From positions 1-43,705 of the forward strand of contig JAABTH010000016.1 in NCBI GenBank assembly GCA_011389985.1: a stretch of DNA of 43,705 nt, given 5' to 3'. The notes below the pieces were generated by a model. That model ran no database searches and had not been told where the DNA came from. It saw only the letters and a list, made by a program, of their open reading frames with translations. The first letter of the stretch is position 1; every line of letters begins with the position of its first letter. The translations under genes were made by a program, and so were the position numbers. Positions 23,757 through 31,878 of the stretch are shown in pieces. Origin of the DNA: Bacillota bacterium. GTDB taxonomy: Bacteria > Bacillota > Dethiobacteria > DTU022.

Positions 23757-24443
23757 ATGGAACCGTTATTTTTAATAGTAGAAGACGACTCAAAAATAAG
23801 GAATTTTATAAAGTTTTCGTTAAAATCCCATCAATATAAATGTCTGGAAACTTCAACTGGAAAAGCAGCATTGAATATTCTCTCTACAGAACCGGTAACA
23901 ACAATAATTTTGGATCTGGGCTTGCCCGATATGGATGGTTTGGAAATAATAAAACAAGTACGAACATTTTCTGATATTCCCATCATAGTTGTCTCTGCCC
24001 GCGATCAGGATACTGAAAAAGTGGAAGCACTGGATGCAGGCGCTGATGATTACCTGAGCAAGCCGTTTAGTATTAAAGAATTATTGGCCCGCATAAGAGT
24101 TGTTCTTCGTCATACCTGCGCGTTAAAAAATGATGGACTATCTGTTTATAATCTCGCTGATCTGGAAATAGATTTAGCCAGACACAAAGTTACACTTAAA
24201 GGGAAAGAGATACATTTTACGCCGATTGAATTTAAAGTAATCACTTTGCTTCTCAAGAATTACGGCAAAGTATTAACCCACAATTTTATTTTAAAAGAAG
24301 TATGGGGTTCATCTATCGGCAACGACGTGCAATCATTAAGAGTATTTATGGCTAACATTAGAAGAAAAATTGAAGAAAATCCAGCAGAGCCGCGATATAT
24401 CATAACAGAAGTAGGCGTTGGCTACCGCTTTGCAGATGAATAA
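23757..24443 (+). CDS. KdpE-like response regulator
   Basis: The 228-residue OmpR-class regulator has a receiver domain with acidic Asp10/Asp11, the phosphorylation site Asp53 in ILDLGLPDMDG, and Lys in LSKPF. A C-terminal winged helix (FTPIEFKVITLLLKNYGKVLTHNFILKEVWG and the final EVGVGYRF) follows. It is closest in style to KdpE. ATG 23757 follows AGGAGG. Targets may be the downstream trkA genes or a K+ transporter elsewhere. Confidence 0.92.
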   Translation: MEPLFLIVEDDSKIRNFIKFSLKSHQYKCLETSTGKAALNILSTEPVTTIILDLGLPDMDGLEIIKQVRTFSDIPIIVVSARDQDTEKVEALDAGADDYLSKPFSIKELLARIRVVLRHTCALKNDGLSVYNLADLEIDLARHKVTLKGKEIHFTPIEFKVITLLLKNYGKVLTHNFILKEVWGSSIGNDVQSLRVFMANIRRKIEENPAEPRYIITEVGVGYRFADE

Positions 24444-24470
24444 TATATATCTAACTTAATTCTATCCAGG

Positions 24471-24495
24471 GGCTGTCCTAAACGGACAGCCTTTT
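24471..24495 (+). terminator. terminator after the two-component system
   Basis: GGCTGTCC (24471-24478) and GGACAGCC (24484-24491) pair around TAAAC and are followed by TTTT. Confidence 0.9.
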
Positions 24496-24704
24496 AAATT
24501 TATGAAATCTTTATACCGAGACCTGTAATATTAATACAATCTTTATATCAAACCTGATAGCATTTAATTGAATTGCCAATGAACAGCATTCAGAACAAAA
24601 TCATTAAGCAGGATTAACTTGGGTTGATGGTTTCTAGCAGTAACCTGGTTGATAATTGCAGTTGTTCAGAAGCAGTTAAACAATTAATTCCCCGGAGGTT
24701 AATA

Positions 24705-25361
24705 GTGAAAAAATCATTTTTGGTGATCGGTGCAGGAAGGTTTGGTAAAAGTGTTGCCCACACTTTCTGTACACTCGGGCATGATGTAATGTTGGTCGAT
24801 AAAGATGAGGCTCTGATTCAGCTAATGAGTAAAGAAGTTACCGATGTGTTAATCGCCGATTGCACTTCGGAAAGCTGTCTAAAGTCCCTGGGCGTCAGAA
24901 ATTTTGATGCGATAGTTTTAGCAATCGGTTATGACATTCAAGCCAGTATCATGACGGCAATTCTTTTAATTGAATTGGGCGCCAAATATGTTGTTTCAAA
25001 AGCGCAAACTGAACTGCATGGAAAAGTGCTTCAAAAAGTCGGAGTTAACCGGGTGGTCTATCCGGAAAGGGATATGGGTCAAAAATTGGCCCGCAGTTTA
25101 ATTGCTCCAACTATTATCGATATGATTGAACTCTCAGATGATTATAGCGTGGTTGAAGTTACCGCTCCGAAAGATATGATCGGTAAATCTCTGTTAGAGT
25201 TAAACCTGCGTGCTCGCTATGGAATTAGTGTCATCGCTTTGCGTAGAAATAACGGCGGCAAGACACTTATTTCACCGGTTGCAAAAGAAGTTATTGCAGA
25301 AAATGATATAATCGTCGCTATTGGTGAAAATAAATTTTTAAAAAAACTGCAGTGGCTTTAG
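24705..25361 (+). CDS. KtrA/TrkA-like potassium channel gating protein (single RCK unit)
   Basis: The 218-residue cytosolic protein has an RCK N-terminal Rossmann domain (FLVIGAGRFGKSVAHTF) that binds NAD(H) or ATP/ADP and an RCK C-terminal domain. Length matches KtrA (about 220). The GTG at 24705 is preceded by GGAGG; the longer ORF from 24624 adds an unlikely leader. KtrA rings gate the KtrB/TrkH membrane subunit. No such subunit is encoded beside it. It follows the KdpDE-like system after a terminator. Confidence 0.88.
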   Translation: MKKSFLVIGAGRFGKSVAHTFCTLGHDVMLVDKDEALIQLMSKEVTDVLIADCTSESCLKSLGVRNFDAIVLAIGYDIQASIMTAILLIELGAKYVVSKAQTELHGKVLQKVGVNRVVYPERDMGQKLARSLIAPTIIDMIELSDDYSVVEVTAPKDMIGKSLLELNLRARYGISVIALRRNNGGKTLISPVAKEVIAENDIIVAIGENKFLKKLQWL

Positions 25362-25458
25362 GGAACACAGTTATCTATTATCAAGCTGGTGCCGGTTTTT
25401 GTTACAGGCGGAAGGTTAAAAGTGGAAAAGAGCTAATCGTCAGCGAGGAGGCCCTTGC

Positions 25459-26811
25459 ATGTATATAATTATTGTCGGTGGAGGTCGGGTTGGATACGAA
25501 TTAGCCCGCAACCTTGCCAATAAAAAACTGGATGTCGTTATCATTGAAAAAAACGAAAATAAAGCCAGAAGTATCATGGAATCTCTCGGTGTGAAGGTAA
25601 TTATAGATAATGGGGCTGCTGTTTTAGCCCTGGAAAAAGCCGGTGTTAAAAATGCCGATATGCTTATAGCAGTTACTAATCTGGATGAAGTAAATACAGT
25701 TGCCTGCATGATGGCAAAAAAATATTATGTTCCCCTTACAGTATGTCGCATCCGTGATTGCGGTTATGTGGACGAGAACATAGGATTAAATCCAAAACAA
25801 CTCGGTATCGATGTTTTGATCAACCCGGAGCAAGTAGCTGCTGCGGAGATATTGAAGATATTTCACTTCCCTGATGCCAGTGAAATTGAATACTTTGCCC
25901 GGGGAAAAGTGATCATGTTGGGAGTTATAGTTGGGGAAGAGGCCGGTATAACCGGCGTGCCTCTTCATAAATTACCCCAAAATACAGGCAGCATTATTGC
26001 CGGCATCTGTAAACCAAATGGCAAATTTATTATTCCCGGTGGAAATGATATTATCGAGCCCCACAGTAAGATATATTTACTGGGCAAAAGCAGCTCTTTG
26101 AAGGAAATCAGCACGCTTTTACATCAAAAAGAAACCAGGATCAACCAGGTTACAATTTTCGGCGGTGGAGCAATTGGTCTACGGTTAGCCTCGATGCTTG
26201 AAGAAAGCAAGCAGCCCTTTTCAGTCAAAGTAATCGAAAAAAATGAAAAACGCTGTGAAGAATTGTGCGTAAAGCTTAAGAAAACCCTGATTATTAATGG
26301 CGACGCGACGGAAATTGCCATTTTCAGGGAAGAGGACATGGGTACCACTGATGCTGTTGTCGTGGCAACCAGTGAAGATCGGACCAATATTGTAGCTGCA
26401 TTACTGGCCCGCCAGTTCGGGGTTAAAAAAATCATTTGCGAAGTTAAGAAGCCGCAGTTCATGGATGTATATAACACCCTTGGTATTAAAAGCCTGATTA
26501 ACCCCCGCTTACTGGCGGCAGCCCGGATTATCCATCTGACAAGGCGTGAAGAAATTGTGGCCTTATCAATTTTGCAGGGTGAAGAGGCAGAAGTATTCGA
26601 ACTGGTTCTGCCTGAAACCGCTGAAGTAGCTCACAAAACAATTGGCCAGGTTAATTTTCCGCAAGGCATGCTTATTGGGTCGATCATACGTGGTGAAGAA
26701 GTAATTGTGCCGAATGGAAGTACCAAACTGCTTCCCGAAGACCACCTGGTAATTTTCACCTTACCCGAAATTGCCGCAAATCTTGACCGATTTTTTGCCC
26801 CGGCAGCATAA
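25459..26811 (+). CDS. trkA: TrkA potassium uptake protein (two RCK units)
   Basis: The 450-residue protein is a tandem of two RCK halves. The first nucleotide-binding motif is IIVGGGRVGYELARNL and the second is VTIFGGGAIGLRLASML near residue 230, each followed by a C-terminal RCK domain. This is the classic TrkA architecture. ATG 25459 follows GAGGAGG. TrkA gates TrkH, which is not adjacent. Having both a single-unit and a double-unit protein in tandem suggests either one shared channel or two elsewhere in the genome. Confidence 0.92.
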   Translation: MYIIIVGGGRVGYELARNLANKKLDVVIIEKNENKARSIMESLGVKVIIDNGAAVLALEKAGVKNADMLIAVTNLDEVNTVACMMAKKYYVPLTVCRIRDCGYVDENIGLNPKQLGIDVLINPEQVAAAEILKIFHFPDASEIEYFARGKVIMLGVIVGEEAGITGVPLHKLPQNTGSIIAGICKPNGKFIIPGGNDIIEPHSKIYLLGKSSSLKEISTLLHQKETRINQVTIFGGGAIGLRLASMLEESKQPFSVKVIEKNEKRCEELCVKLKKTLIINGDATEIAIFREEDMGTTDAVVVATSEDRTNIVAALLARQFGVKKIICEVKKPQFMDVYNTLGIKSLINPRLLAAARIIHLTRREEIVALSILQGEEAEVFELVLPETAEVAHKTIGQVNFPQGMLIGSIIRGEEVIVPNGSTKLLPEDHLVIFTLPEIAANLDRFFAPAA

Positions 26812-26908
26812 CGAATATAAGTTAATTCTTAATAATGATCGATGGAATCCAAACAGGGCTGAAGTATTTATGCTGCAGCAGAAAACTGATTCATGAAGGC
26901 TGTGGAGG

Positions 26909-27177
26909 TTAACTGGAAATAGTTTCTTCTGTTAAAAGGACTCATAAGAATATTGATTTATAATGGCATACGTTCCGGAGAAGATGTGTTAAAAGCGATT
27001 GCTTCGGGTACAGAAACATTACTGGTTGGTCCTATGGCCGCGGTAGGTGGCGAAAGTGAGGGTTTTCACTTGCTCTGCCAGCAAATTAAAGTTGATCTAA
27101 GGCGCGCGACGCTAATAATCGGATGCTCTGTGCTACTGTCTGTGGGATCACAGGTTATAAGCGAGTCTACATGGTAA
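26909..27177 (+). pseudogene. remnant of an FMN-dependent alpha-hydroxy-acid dehydrogenase
   Basis: The open stretch from about 26953 reads NGIRSGEDVLKAIASGTETLLVG, then AAVGGESEGFHLLCQQIKVDLRRATLIIGC. This matches the C-terminal FMN-binding region of lactate/glycolate oxidase-type proteins (normally DGGIRSGxDVLKALALGADAVLIGRP). The conserved arginine after the LIG motif is lost. Just upstream, in another frame, EIVSSVKRTHKNID matches the preceding conserved strand, so there is a frameshift near 26955 and stops before it. The N-terminal two-thirds is missing. It is a decayed gene and not expected to make an enzyme. Confidence 0.75.
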
Positions 27178-27205
27178 AAAAACCTATGCATGATGACATA
27201 AATTA

Positions 27206-27243
27206 AAAAGGGTTTTTGAGGACAATTTGTCTCAAAAACCCTT
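27206..27243 (-). terminator. terminator of the tRNA-Pro transcript
   Basis: Two 13-base arms (27208-27220 and 27231-27243) pair around a 10-base loop. On the minus strand the hairpin is followed by a T-rich tract. It begins 9 bases past the tRNA 3' end. Confidence 0.88.
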
Positions 27244-27251
27244 CGTTCTTC

Positions 27252-27328
27252 TGGTCGGAGCGAGAGGATTTGAACCTCCGGCCTCTTGGTCCCGAACCAA
27301 GCGCGCTACCAAACTGCGCTACGCCCCG
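27252..27328 (-). tRNA. tRNA-Pro (anticodon CGG), with encoded CCA
   Basis: The 77-base cloverleaf has acceptor arms CGGGGCG and CGCTCCG (one G-T pair), anticodon stem CTTGG/CCAAG with loop TTCGGGA, giving anticodon CGG for proline codon CCG, a T-arm with TTCAAAT, and a 3' ACCA. It reads on the minus strand with its own promoter and terminator. Confidence 0.95.
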
Positions 27329-27344
27329 CCGCCAACGTATCCTG

Positions 27345-27373
27345 ATTATAGCACAGCAGTTTTAATAGAACAA
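27345..27373 (-). promoter_or_regulatory. promoter of tRNA-Pro
   Basis: On the minus strand TTGTTC (27373-27368) and TATAAT (27350-27345) are 17 bases apart, ending 17 bases before the tRNA. Confidence 0.75.
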
Positions 27374-27445
27374 TACTCAGATTCAGCAGCAAATAAGGAA
27401 GAGAGCTTGAGAAAATATTAACTTGCCTAAATATTTGCAATTTAC

Positions 27446-27474
27446 TTGACAGAAAGATTTGGTGTCGTTATAAT
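27446..27474 (+). promoter_or_regulatory. perfect consensus sigma-A promoter
   Basis: TTGACA (27446-27451) and TATAAT (27469-27474) are exactly 17 bases apart. It faces two tiny ORFs and the COG3580-type gene. The predicted leader before the first tiny ORF is about 75 bases. Confidence 0.88.
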
Positions 27475-27555
27475 CAACGAAAGACAGTGAAACACTTACA
27501 TTTAACCGTCAACAGGATATCGTGATCAGCAGTAACCGGGAAGGTGGGGACAGGC

Positions 27556-27681
27556 TTGCATTATATCGTGTTTATCGGCATATTCTTACTCATCTCCTGG
27601 GGAGTCAGAATCTTGATACATTTTGATGTTAAAAAGCGCACGGATGAGAACTTCCGGAAAGGAGATGCAGACAATGCTTAA
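27556..27681 (+). CDS. small membrane protein, 41 residues (unrecognised)
   Basis: A TTG at 27556 behind AAGGTGGGGA opens a 41-codon frame. About 20 hydrophobic residues (HYIVFIGIFLLISWGVRILI) form one likely membrane helix, then a charged tail rich in Lys, Arg, Asp and Glu. It overlaps the next tiny ORF by eight bases, a sign of translational coupling, and lies behind a perfect promoter. I recognise no family. Function cannot be stated. The coding call rests on ribosome site, coupling and helix-plus-charged-tail layout. Confidence 0.6.
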   Translation: MHYIVFIGIFLLISWGVRILIHFDVKKRTDENFRKGDADNA

Positions 27682-27766
27682 CGCTGTAATATTTATTGCT
27701 GTATTTCTGAGTATAGCCCTTTTTATCAGGTATCTGGTGGTAAAAGATCTGCGGCGTGTCGGTTGA
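27674..27766 (+). CDS. small membrane protein, 30 residues (unrecognised)
   Basis: ATG 27674 follows AAAGGAGAT and overlaps the end of the preceding tiny ORF. The 30-residue product is a single membrane helix (LNAVIFIAVFLSIALFIRYLV) with a basic tail ending KDLRRVG. With its neighbour it forms a pair of one-helix proteins with opposite-charge tails that could assemble together or with a larger membrane complex. No family is recognised. Confidence 0.6.
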   Translation: MLNAVIFIAVFLSIALFIRYLVVKDLRRVG

Positions 27767-27862
27767 TATAAGAAGCTCGTATGCTTTTGTTCGGGTTGGT
27801 TTTCCTGCTCGATTATTTTTTAAAAAAGGGTTTTGTATTTTTTTAATCTATGCGTTATTATT

Positions 27863-27887
27863 AAAGGGGTGTCGAGGACATCCCTTT
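27863..27887 (+). terminator. hairpin after the twin small ORFs
   Basis: AAAGGGGTGTC (27863-27873) and GACATCCCTTT (27877-27887) pair with one G-U pair around GAG. Few T residues follow, so it may be a partial terminator or a leader hairpin 27 bases before the ribosome site of the next gene. Confidence 0.55.
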
Positions 27888-27925
27888 GTCTATTCTGCGC
27901 AGAAACGCTTAACGAGGTGAAATAA

Positions 27926-28951
27926 TTGAAAAGGCAAATTAGGGTGGGTATTCCCCGAGCCCTTTCTTATTATACGTTTTTCCCCATGTGGAAAGTTTAT
28001 CTGGAAAAACTGGGCGCGGAGGTTATAATTTCAGAACAGACTAACCGCCGTATCCTTGAAGCCGGGATCAAAGAAACGGTTAACGATGCCTGTATACCGA
28101 TTAAGGTTTTTCATGGTCATGTATTTGATCTTGCCAATAAAGTTGATTATCTGTTTATTCCGCGCATGGTCAGCGCCGACGGTAAGGCTACATTCTGCCC
28201 CAAGTTTTTAGGCTTGCCTGATATGGTCCGCTTCGCCGGAGTTGCCATGCCCAAAATAATCGATGTTCGATACCACATCAAAGGCTTCCCGGGAGGTCTG
28301 ACCCGTTTTTTCATAGCTGTAGCGGGAAGCATTGGAGTAAAAAACCCTGTAACTATGATCAGGGCGGCAACAAGCGCCCTGGTAGTTCAAAAAAAGTATA
28401 AGCAGCTCTTACAGGAAGGGTTAAAACCAGTTGAAGCTTTAAAGGTAGTTTTCGGCAGCGGAAAACGGGATGATTACCATCGTTCAGGGCGCTCTAAAAA
28501 ATGGCGGGGCGGCAAAAGGGTTTCAGTTGCGCTTCTTGGTTATCCCTACGCGATATTTGACCCCTATATAAGCGCAGGGATATATGAAAAACTGATTAAA
28601 CTCGATGTTGATGTGATTACCTTTGAGCAGATACCAAATAAACAGATGCGCCATTATTCCAAGGTTATGCCTCAGAATTTTTTCTGGTATTATAGCAACC
28701 AGGTTTGCTGGGCCGGGCTTTACCTGCTTGAGAATAAAAATATTATAGATGGCATCATTCATGTTACCGCTTTTGGATGCGGTCCCGATGCCATGGTTGA
28801 TAAAACGCTGGAACTCGAAGCAAAGCATGCGGGATTACCATTTTTAAGCCTTACAATTGATGAACATACCGGCGAGGGGGGTGTGCAAACCCGTCTGGAA
28901 GCTTTTGTAGACATGTTATGGACTAGACAGGCCAAACATAGGGCGGGTTAG
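27926..28951 (+). CDS. acyl-CoA dehydratase activase-related protein (COG3580 / DUF2229 type)
   Basis: The 341-residue protein resembles the 2-hydroxyacyl-CoA dehydratase subunit-like family that accompanies HgdC-type activases. Likely cluster or active-site cysteines are Cys56 in NDACIPIK, Cys91 in TFCPKF and Cys285 in AFGCGPD, and the C-terminus has the LTIDEHTGEGGVQTRLEAFVD signature. Members are thought to carry Fe-S clusters, in some relatives a double-cubane cluster, reduced by an ATP-driven activase. The reaction is unknown. TTG 27926 follows GAGGTGA. The activase gene follows by six bases. Confidence 0.85.
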   Translation: MKRQIRVGIPRALSYYTFFPMWKVYLEKLGAEVIISEQTNRRILEAGIKETVNDACIPIKVFHGHVFDLANKVDYLFIPRMVSADGKATFCPKFLGLPDMVRFAGVAMPKIIDVRYHIKGFPGGLTRFFIAVAGSIGVKNPVTMIRAATSALVVQKKYKQLLQEGLKPVEALKVVFGSGKRDDYHRSGRSKKWRGGKRVSVALLGYPYAIFDPYISAGIYEKLIKLDVDVITFEQIPNKQMRHYSKVMPQNFFWYYSNQVCWAGLYLLENKNIIDGIIHVTAFGCGPDAMVDKTLELEAKHAGLPFLSLTIDEHTGEGGVQTRLEAFVDMLWTRQAKHRAG

Positions 28952-28957
28952 CATGTA

Positions 28958-29941
28958 ATGAGCAAAATTTACCTTGGCATAGATGTTGGTTCGGTGAGTA
29001 CAAATTTGGTCATGGCTGATACAGATAACCAGGTTATGGCCTTTGAATATCTGCGTACACGTGGGCAGCCGATTCAGGTTGTTCAGGAGGGGCTGCGTAA
29101 ACTGGGGTCTAAAATGCCGCAGGATGCAAAAGTTGCCGGTGTTGGAGTAACCGGCAGCGCCCGTAATCTGATTGGAGTTGCTGTCGGCGCGGATGTTGTC
29201 AAGAACGAAATCACTGCCCATGCCATAGCTGCTGACCTGGTTGAACCCGGAGTGCAGACGGTCTTAGAAATTGGCGGTCAGGATTCAAAGATAATAGTGC
29301 TGCGCCATGGTGTAGTGGTCGATTTTGCCATGAACACGGTTTGCGCAGCAGGAACAGGTTCATTTCTTGATCACCAGGCGGCCCGGCTCGGCATACCAAT
29401 CGAAGATTTTGGTTCGCTGGCGCTTAAAAGTAAAAACCCTGTGCATATTGCCGGCCGCTGCTCGGTTTTTGCCGAATCTGATATGGTGCACAAGCAGCAG
29501 ATGGGGCACGGCATTGAAGATATCATTGCCGGGCTTTGCGATGCGCTGGTAAGAAACTACCTTAATAATGTTGGTAAAGGAAAAGAGATTCTTTCTCCGG
29601 TTGTTTTTCAGGGCGGTGTTGCCGCTAATGTCGGCATTAAAGCCGCTTTTGAAAAAGCGCTTGAATGCGAAGTTATCGTGCCGGAGCACTATCATGTTAT
29701 GGGCGCTCTCGGTGCGGCTGTTCTGGCCCGCTATTCTTTGCAGGAAGGCGATGTTTCGTCATTCCGCGGATTTTCATTAAGCGATCTTGAATTTGAAGCA
29801 AGTACTTTTACCTGTGATGGGTGTCCCAATATATGTGAAATAGTAAATCTTTCGCTTGATGGTAAACTTTTGGCCCGCTGGGGAGGCCGCTGCGGCAAGT
29901 GGGAAGATCTTGATACTGAACCGGTTACTGTTAAAAGTTAG
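28958..29941 (+). CDS. acyl-CoA dehydratase activase (HgdC/BadF-type ATPase, COG1924)
   Basis: The 327-residue ASKHA-fold ATPase has the phosphate-binding GIDVGSVSTN, VTGSARN and GGQDSK loops, and two cysteines, Cys129 in NTVCAAGTGSF and Cys168 in AGRCSVF. Their 39-residue spacing equals that of the [4Fe-4S] ligands in HgdC (Cys127/Cys166), one from each subunit of a dimer. A C-terminal CDGCPNICEIVNL segment adds three more cysteines. ATP hydrolysis drives a low-potential electron into partner proteins, here probably the COG3580 and COG3581 types. ATG 28958 lacks a strong ribosome site, so coupling to the upstream gene is likely. Confidence 0.9.
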   Translation: MSKIYLGIDVGSVSTNLVMADTDNQVMAFEYLRTRGQPIQVVQEGLRKLGSKMPQDAKVAGVGVTGSARNLIGVAVGADVVKNEITAHAIAADLVEPGVQTVLEIGGQDSKIIVLRHGVVVDFAMNTVCAAGTGSFLDHQAARLGIPIEDFGSLALKSKNPVHIAGRCSVFAESDMVHKQQMGHGIEDIIAGLCDALVRNYLNNVGKGKEILSPVVFQGGVAANVGIKAAFEKALECEVIVPEHYHVMGALGAAVLARYSLQEGDVSSFRGFSLSDLEFEASTFTCDGCPNICEIVNLSLDGKLLARWGGRCGKWEDLDTEPVTVKS

Positions 29942-29972
29942 TAACAATAGCGAATTTTATTTGCATATAAAG

Positions 29973-30001
29973 TTGAGTTTTATTGATAATTATAATATTA
30001 T
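29973..30001 (+). promoter_or_regulatory. possible promoter of the peptide-transport operon
   Basis: TTGAGT (29973-29978) and TATTAT (29996-30001) are 17 bases apart, about 40 bases before the leader ORF. Confidence 0.5.
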
Positions 30002-30041
30002 AGACATTACAGTGAGTTATTGTATTCTTTGGAGGTGATCA

Positions 30042-30107
30042 ATGAGTATAAAGAAGCTGTTTTGTTTAAGAGGCACCAAAATAAAAAGGGGGTACATAAA
30101 AAGATGA
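30042..30107 (+). CDS. 21-codon leader ORF coupled to the peptide-binding protein gene
   Basis: ATG 30042 stands right behind GGAGGTGATC, an exceptionally complete match to the 16S anti-Shine-Dalgarno end. The frame encodes 21 residues, strongly basic (MSIKKLFCLRGTKIKRGYIK), and its TGA overlaps the ATG of the substrate-binding protein gene in an ATGA. This layout suggests translational coupling or a regulatory leader peptide. The peptide itself resembles no family I know. Confidence 0.55.
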   Translation: MSIKKLFCLRGTKIKRGYIKR

Positions 30108-31708
30108 AAAAGTATTTAGTATTATTGCTTGTATCAATTTTTGCCATCGGCCTTTTGGTTGGTGGATGTGGTCCTGCTGAAGATGTTGTTGATGAGGTAG
30201 ATGATGTAACTGATGAGCTCGAAGACGTAGTTGATGGTGGCCAGGACTTGGTTATCGCCATTGGCGCTGAGCCGGAAAACTTAGACCCGTTAAAGATGAT
30301 GTCGGCCCCGGCTGCAACTGTTGCCGAGCACATGGTTGAAACTCTAATCTACCTTGCTGTAGATGGAAGTCTTGAACCGGCGCTTGCAGAATCATGGGAA
30401 CCGACTGAAGACGGACTTGCCTGGGATCTTATGCTTCGTGAAGGTGTAAGCTTCCACGACGGTAGTCCCTTCAATGCTGAAGCAGTTAAATTAAACCTTG
30501 ATCGCTTCATGGGCAAGGGAGATTTTGAAGGAGAAGCTGCTGTTTATGCTTTTCTGCTGAGTGAAGTTGACGAAGTAGAAGTAGTTGATGAATATTTAGT
30601 AAGGTTGCATTTAAACCAGGAGTTTGCACCTATCGCAGCTCACCTGTCTCACTCATTTATCGGAATGCACAGCCCCGCTTCACTTGAAGCTCTTGATGCC
30701 GGTCAATATGTTGAAGCTCCTGTCGGCACCGGCGCCTTCAAGTATGCTGCCTGGGATCGCGGCGAGCAGATTGTAATGGAGAAGAATGAAGATTACTGGG
30801 GCGGTGCCCCGGAACTTGATACTGTTACCTTCAAGTTTGTCCCTGAAGCAAGCTCCCGTGTGATTATGCTTGAAACGGGCGAAGCGCATGCTATAATGGC
30901 AGTTCCGCCTACCGATATTGAAAGGCTCAATGATTTAGAGGATATTGACGTTGTTTTTGAAAATAGCGTTCGTGTTATCTATATGGGCTTTAACATGGAA
31001 GATGAAAAATTCGAAGATGTCAGAGTCCGTCAGGCTTTAAACTATGCCATCGACAAAGAAGCGATTATCGCTACCACCTTCCAGGGTGTAGGCGAGCCAT
31101 CTTCTGCGCCGATTGTTCCTGCTGTTTTCGGTTATACAAAGGTTGGTCCTTATGAGTATAACCCAGAGATGGCAATGGAATTGCTTGCTGAAGCCGGTTA
31201 TGCCGATGGCTTTGATATCGAACTTTTCCATCCAACCGGCAGGTACTCGCAAGATGCAACTGTAACTGAAGCTATCCAGGCAATGCTGGCTGAAGTTGGC
31301 ATCAACGCAACTTTAACCACATATGACTGGGGCACCTATCTTGACACAGTAATTGTTCCTCCCGAGCAGGCCGAACATGATGTTTATATGCTTGGTTGGG
31401 GAACGGTTACACTGGATGCCGACTATGGTCTGTATGCTCTGTTCCATTCAAGCCAGTGGCCTCCGGCAAACAACGTTTCTTACTATGCGAATGCAGATGT
31501 AGATGCATTGCTTGAAGAAGCAAGAGTGACGCCCGATAGAGCTGTTCGCGAAGCACTTTACAGCGAAGCAATCGAGCTTATCTGGAATGACGCTCCCTGG
31601 ATCTTCCTGCACAATGAAGGTCAGGTTAATGCCGTTCGCTCCAATGTTAAAGGCTTGATTCATCATCCGCTGGAAAACATTCTGGCTTGGGATGCATCCA
31701 TTGAGTAA
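30104..31708 (+). CDS. peptide ABC transporter substrate-binding lipoprotein
   Basis: The 534-residue protein is an extracellular solute-binding protein of family 5 (OppA/DppA type). It has a lipoprotein signal ending LLVGGC with Cys22, an acidic linker of about 30 residues, then the binding fold starting DLVIAIGAEPENLDPL, with LAESWEPTEDGLAWDLMLREGVSFHDGSPF and VRQALNYAIDKEAI signatures. ATG 30104 is chosen over upstream in-frame codons because GGGGGT precedes it and the signal peptide starts there. It is followed by a hairpin and then permease genes. Confidence 0.93.
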   Translation: MKKYLVLLLVSIFAIGLLVGGCGPAEDVVDEVDDVTDELEDVVDGGQDLVIAIGAEPENLDPLKMMSAPAATVAEHMVETLIYLAVDGSLEPALAESWEPTEDGLAWDLMLREGVSFHDGSPFNAEAVKLNLDRFMGKGDFEGEAAVYAFLLSEVDEVEVVDEYLVRLHLNQEFAPIAAHLSHSFIGMHSPASLEALDAGQYVEAPVGTGAFKYAAWDRGEQIVMEKNEDYWGGAPELDTVTFKFVPEASSRVIMLETGEAHAIMAVPPTDIERLNDLEDIDVVFENSVRVIYMGFNMEDEKFEDVRVRQALNYAIDKEAIIATTFQGVGEPSSAPIVPAVFGYTKVGPYEYNPEMAMELLAEAGYADGFDIELFHPTGRYSQDATVTEAIQAMLAEVGINATLTTYDWGTYLDTVIVPPEQAEHDVYMLGWGTVTLDADYGLYALFHSSQWPPANNVSYYANADVDALLEEARVTPDRAVREALYSEAIELIWNDAPWIFLHNEGQVNAVRSNVKGLIHHPLENILAWDASIE

Positions 31709-31758
31709 AGTTCATATGCAGATAATTTGCATTTTGCTTGATCGGTAAATAGTAATTT

Positions 31759-31811
31759 AGGGGCAGGGCGCACCGGACGGATTAGCGTTTCAGTTGCCCT
31801 GCCCCTTTATT
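31759..31811 (+). terminator. attenuating hairpin between binding protein and permease genes
   Basis: AGGGGCAGGGC (31759-31769) and GCCCTGCCCCT (31796-31806) pair perfectly around a 26-base loop, followed by TTATT. It lies within an operon and probably limits read-through, so the binding protein is made in excess over the membrane parts. Confidence 0.8.
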
Positions 31812-31878
31812 GTATAAATGTTAACTATTTAACCAGCAGAGCTTTTTATGAAGTCAGCTGCCGGGGAGTTGAACTCAT

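Noticed and set aside
24496-24704. c-di-AMP (ydaO-type) riboswitch before the KtrA-like gene
   Set aside because: The 209-base leader lacks the conserved ydaO core sequences, although such a switch often controls ktrA genes.
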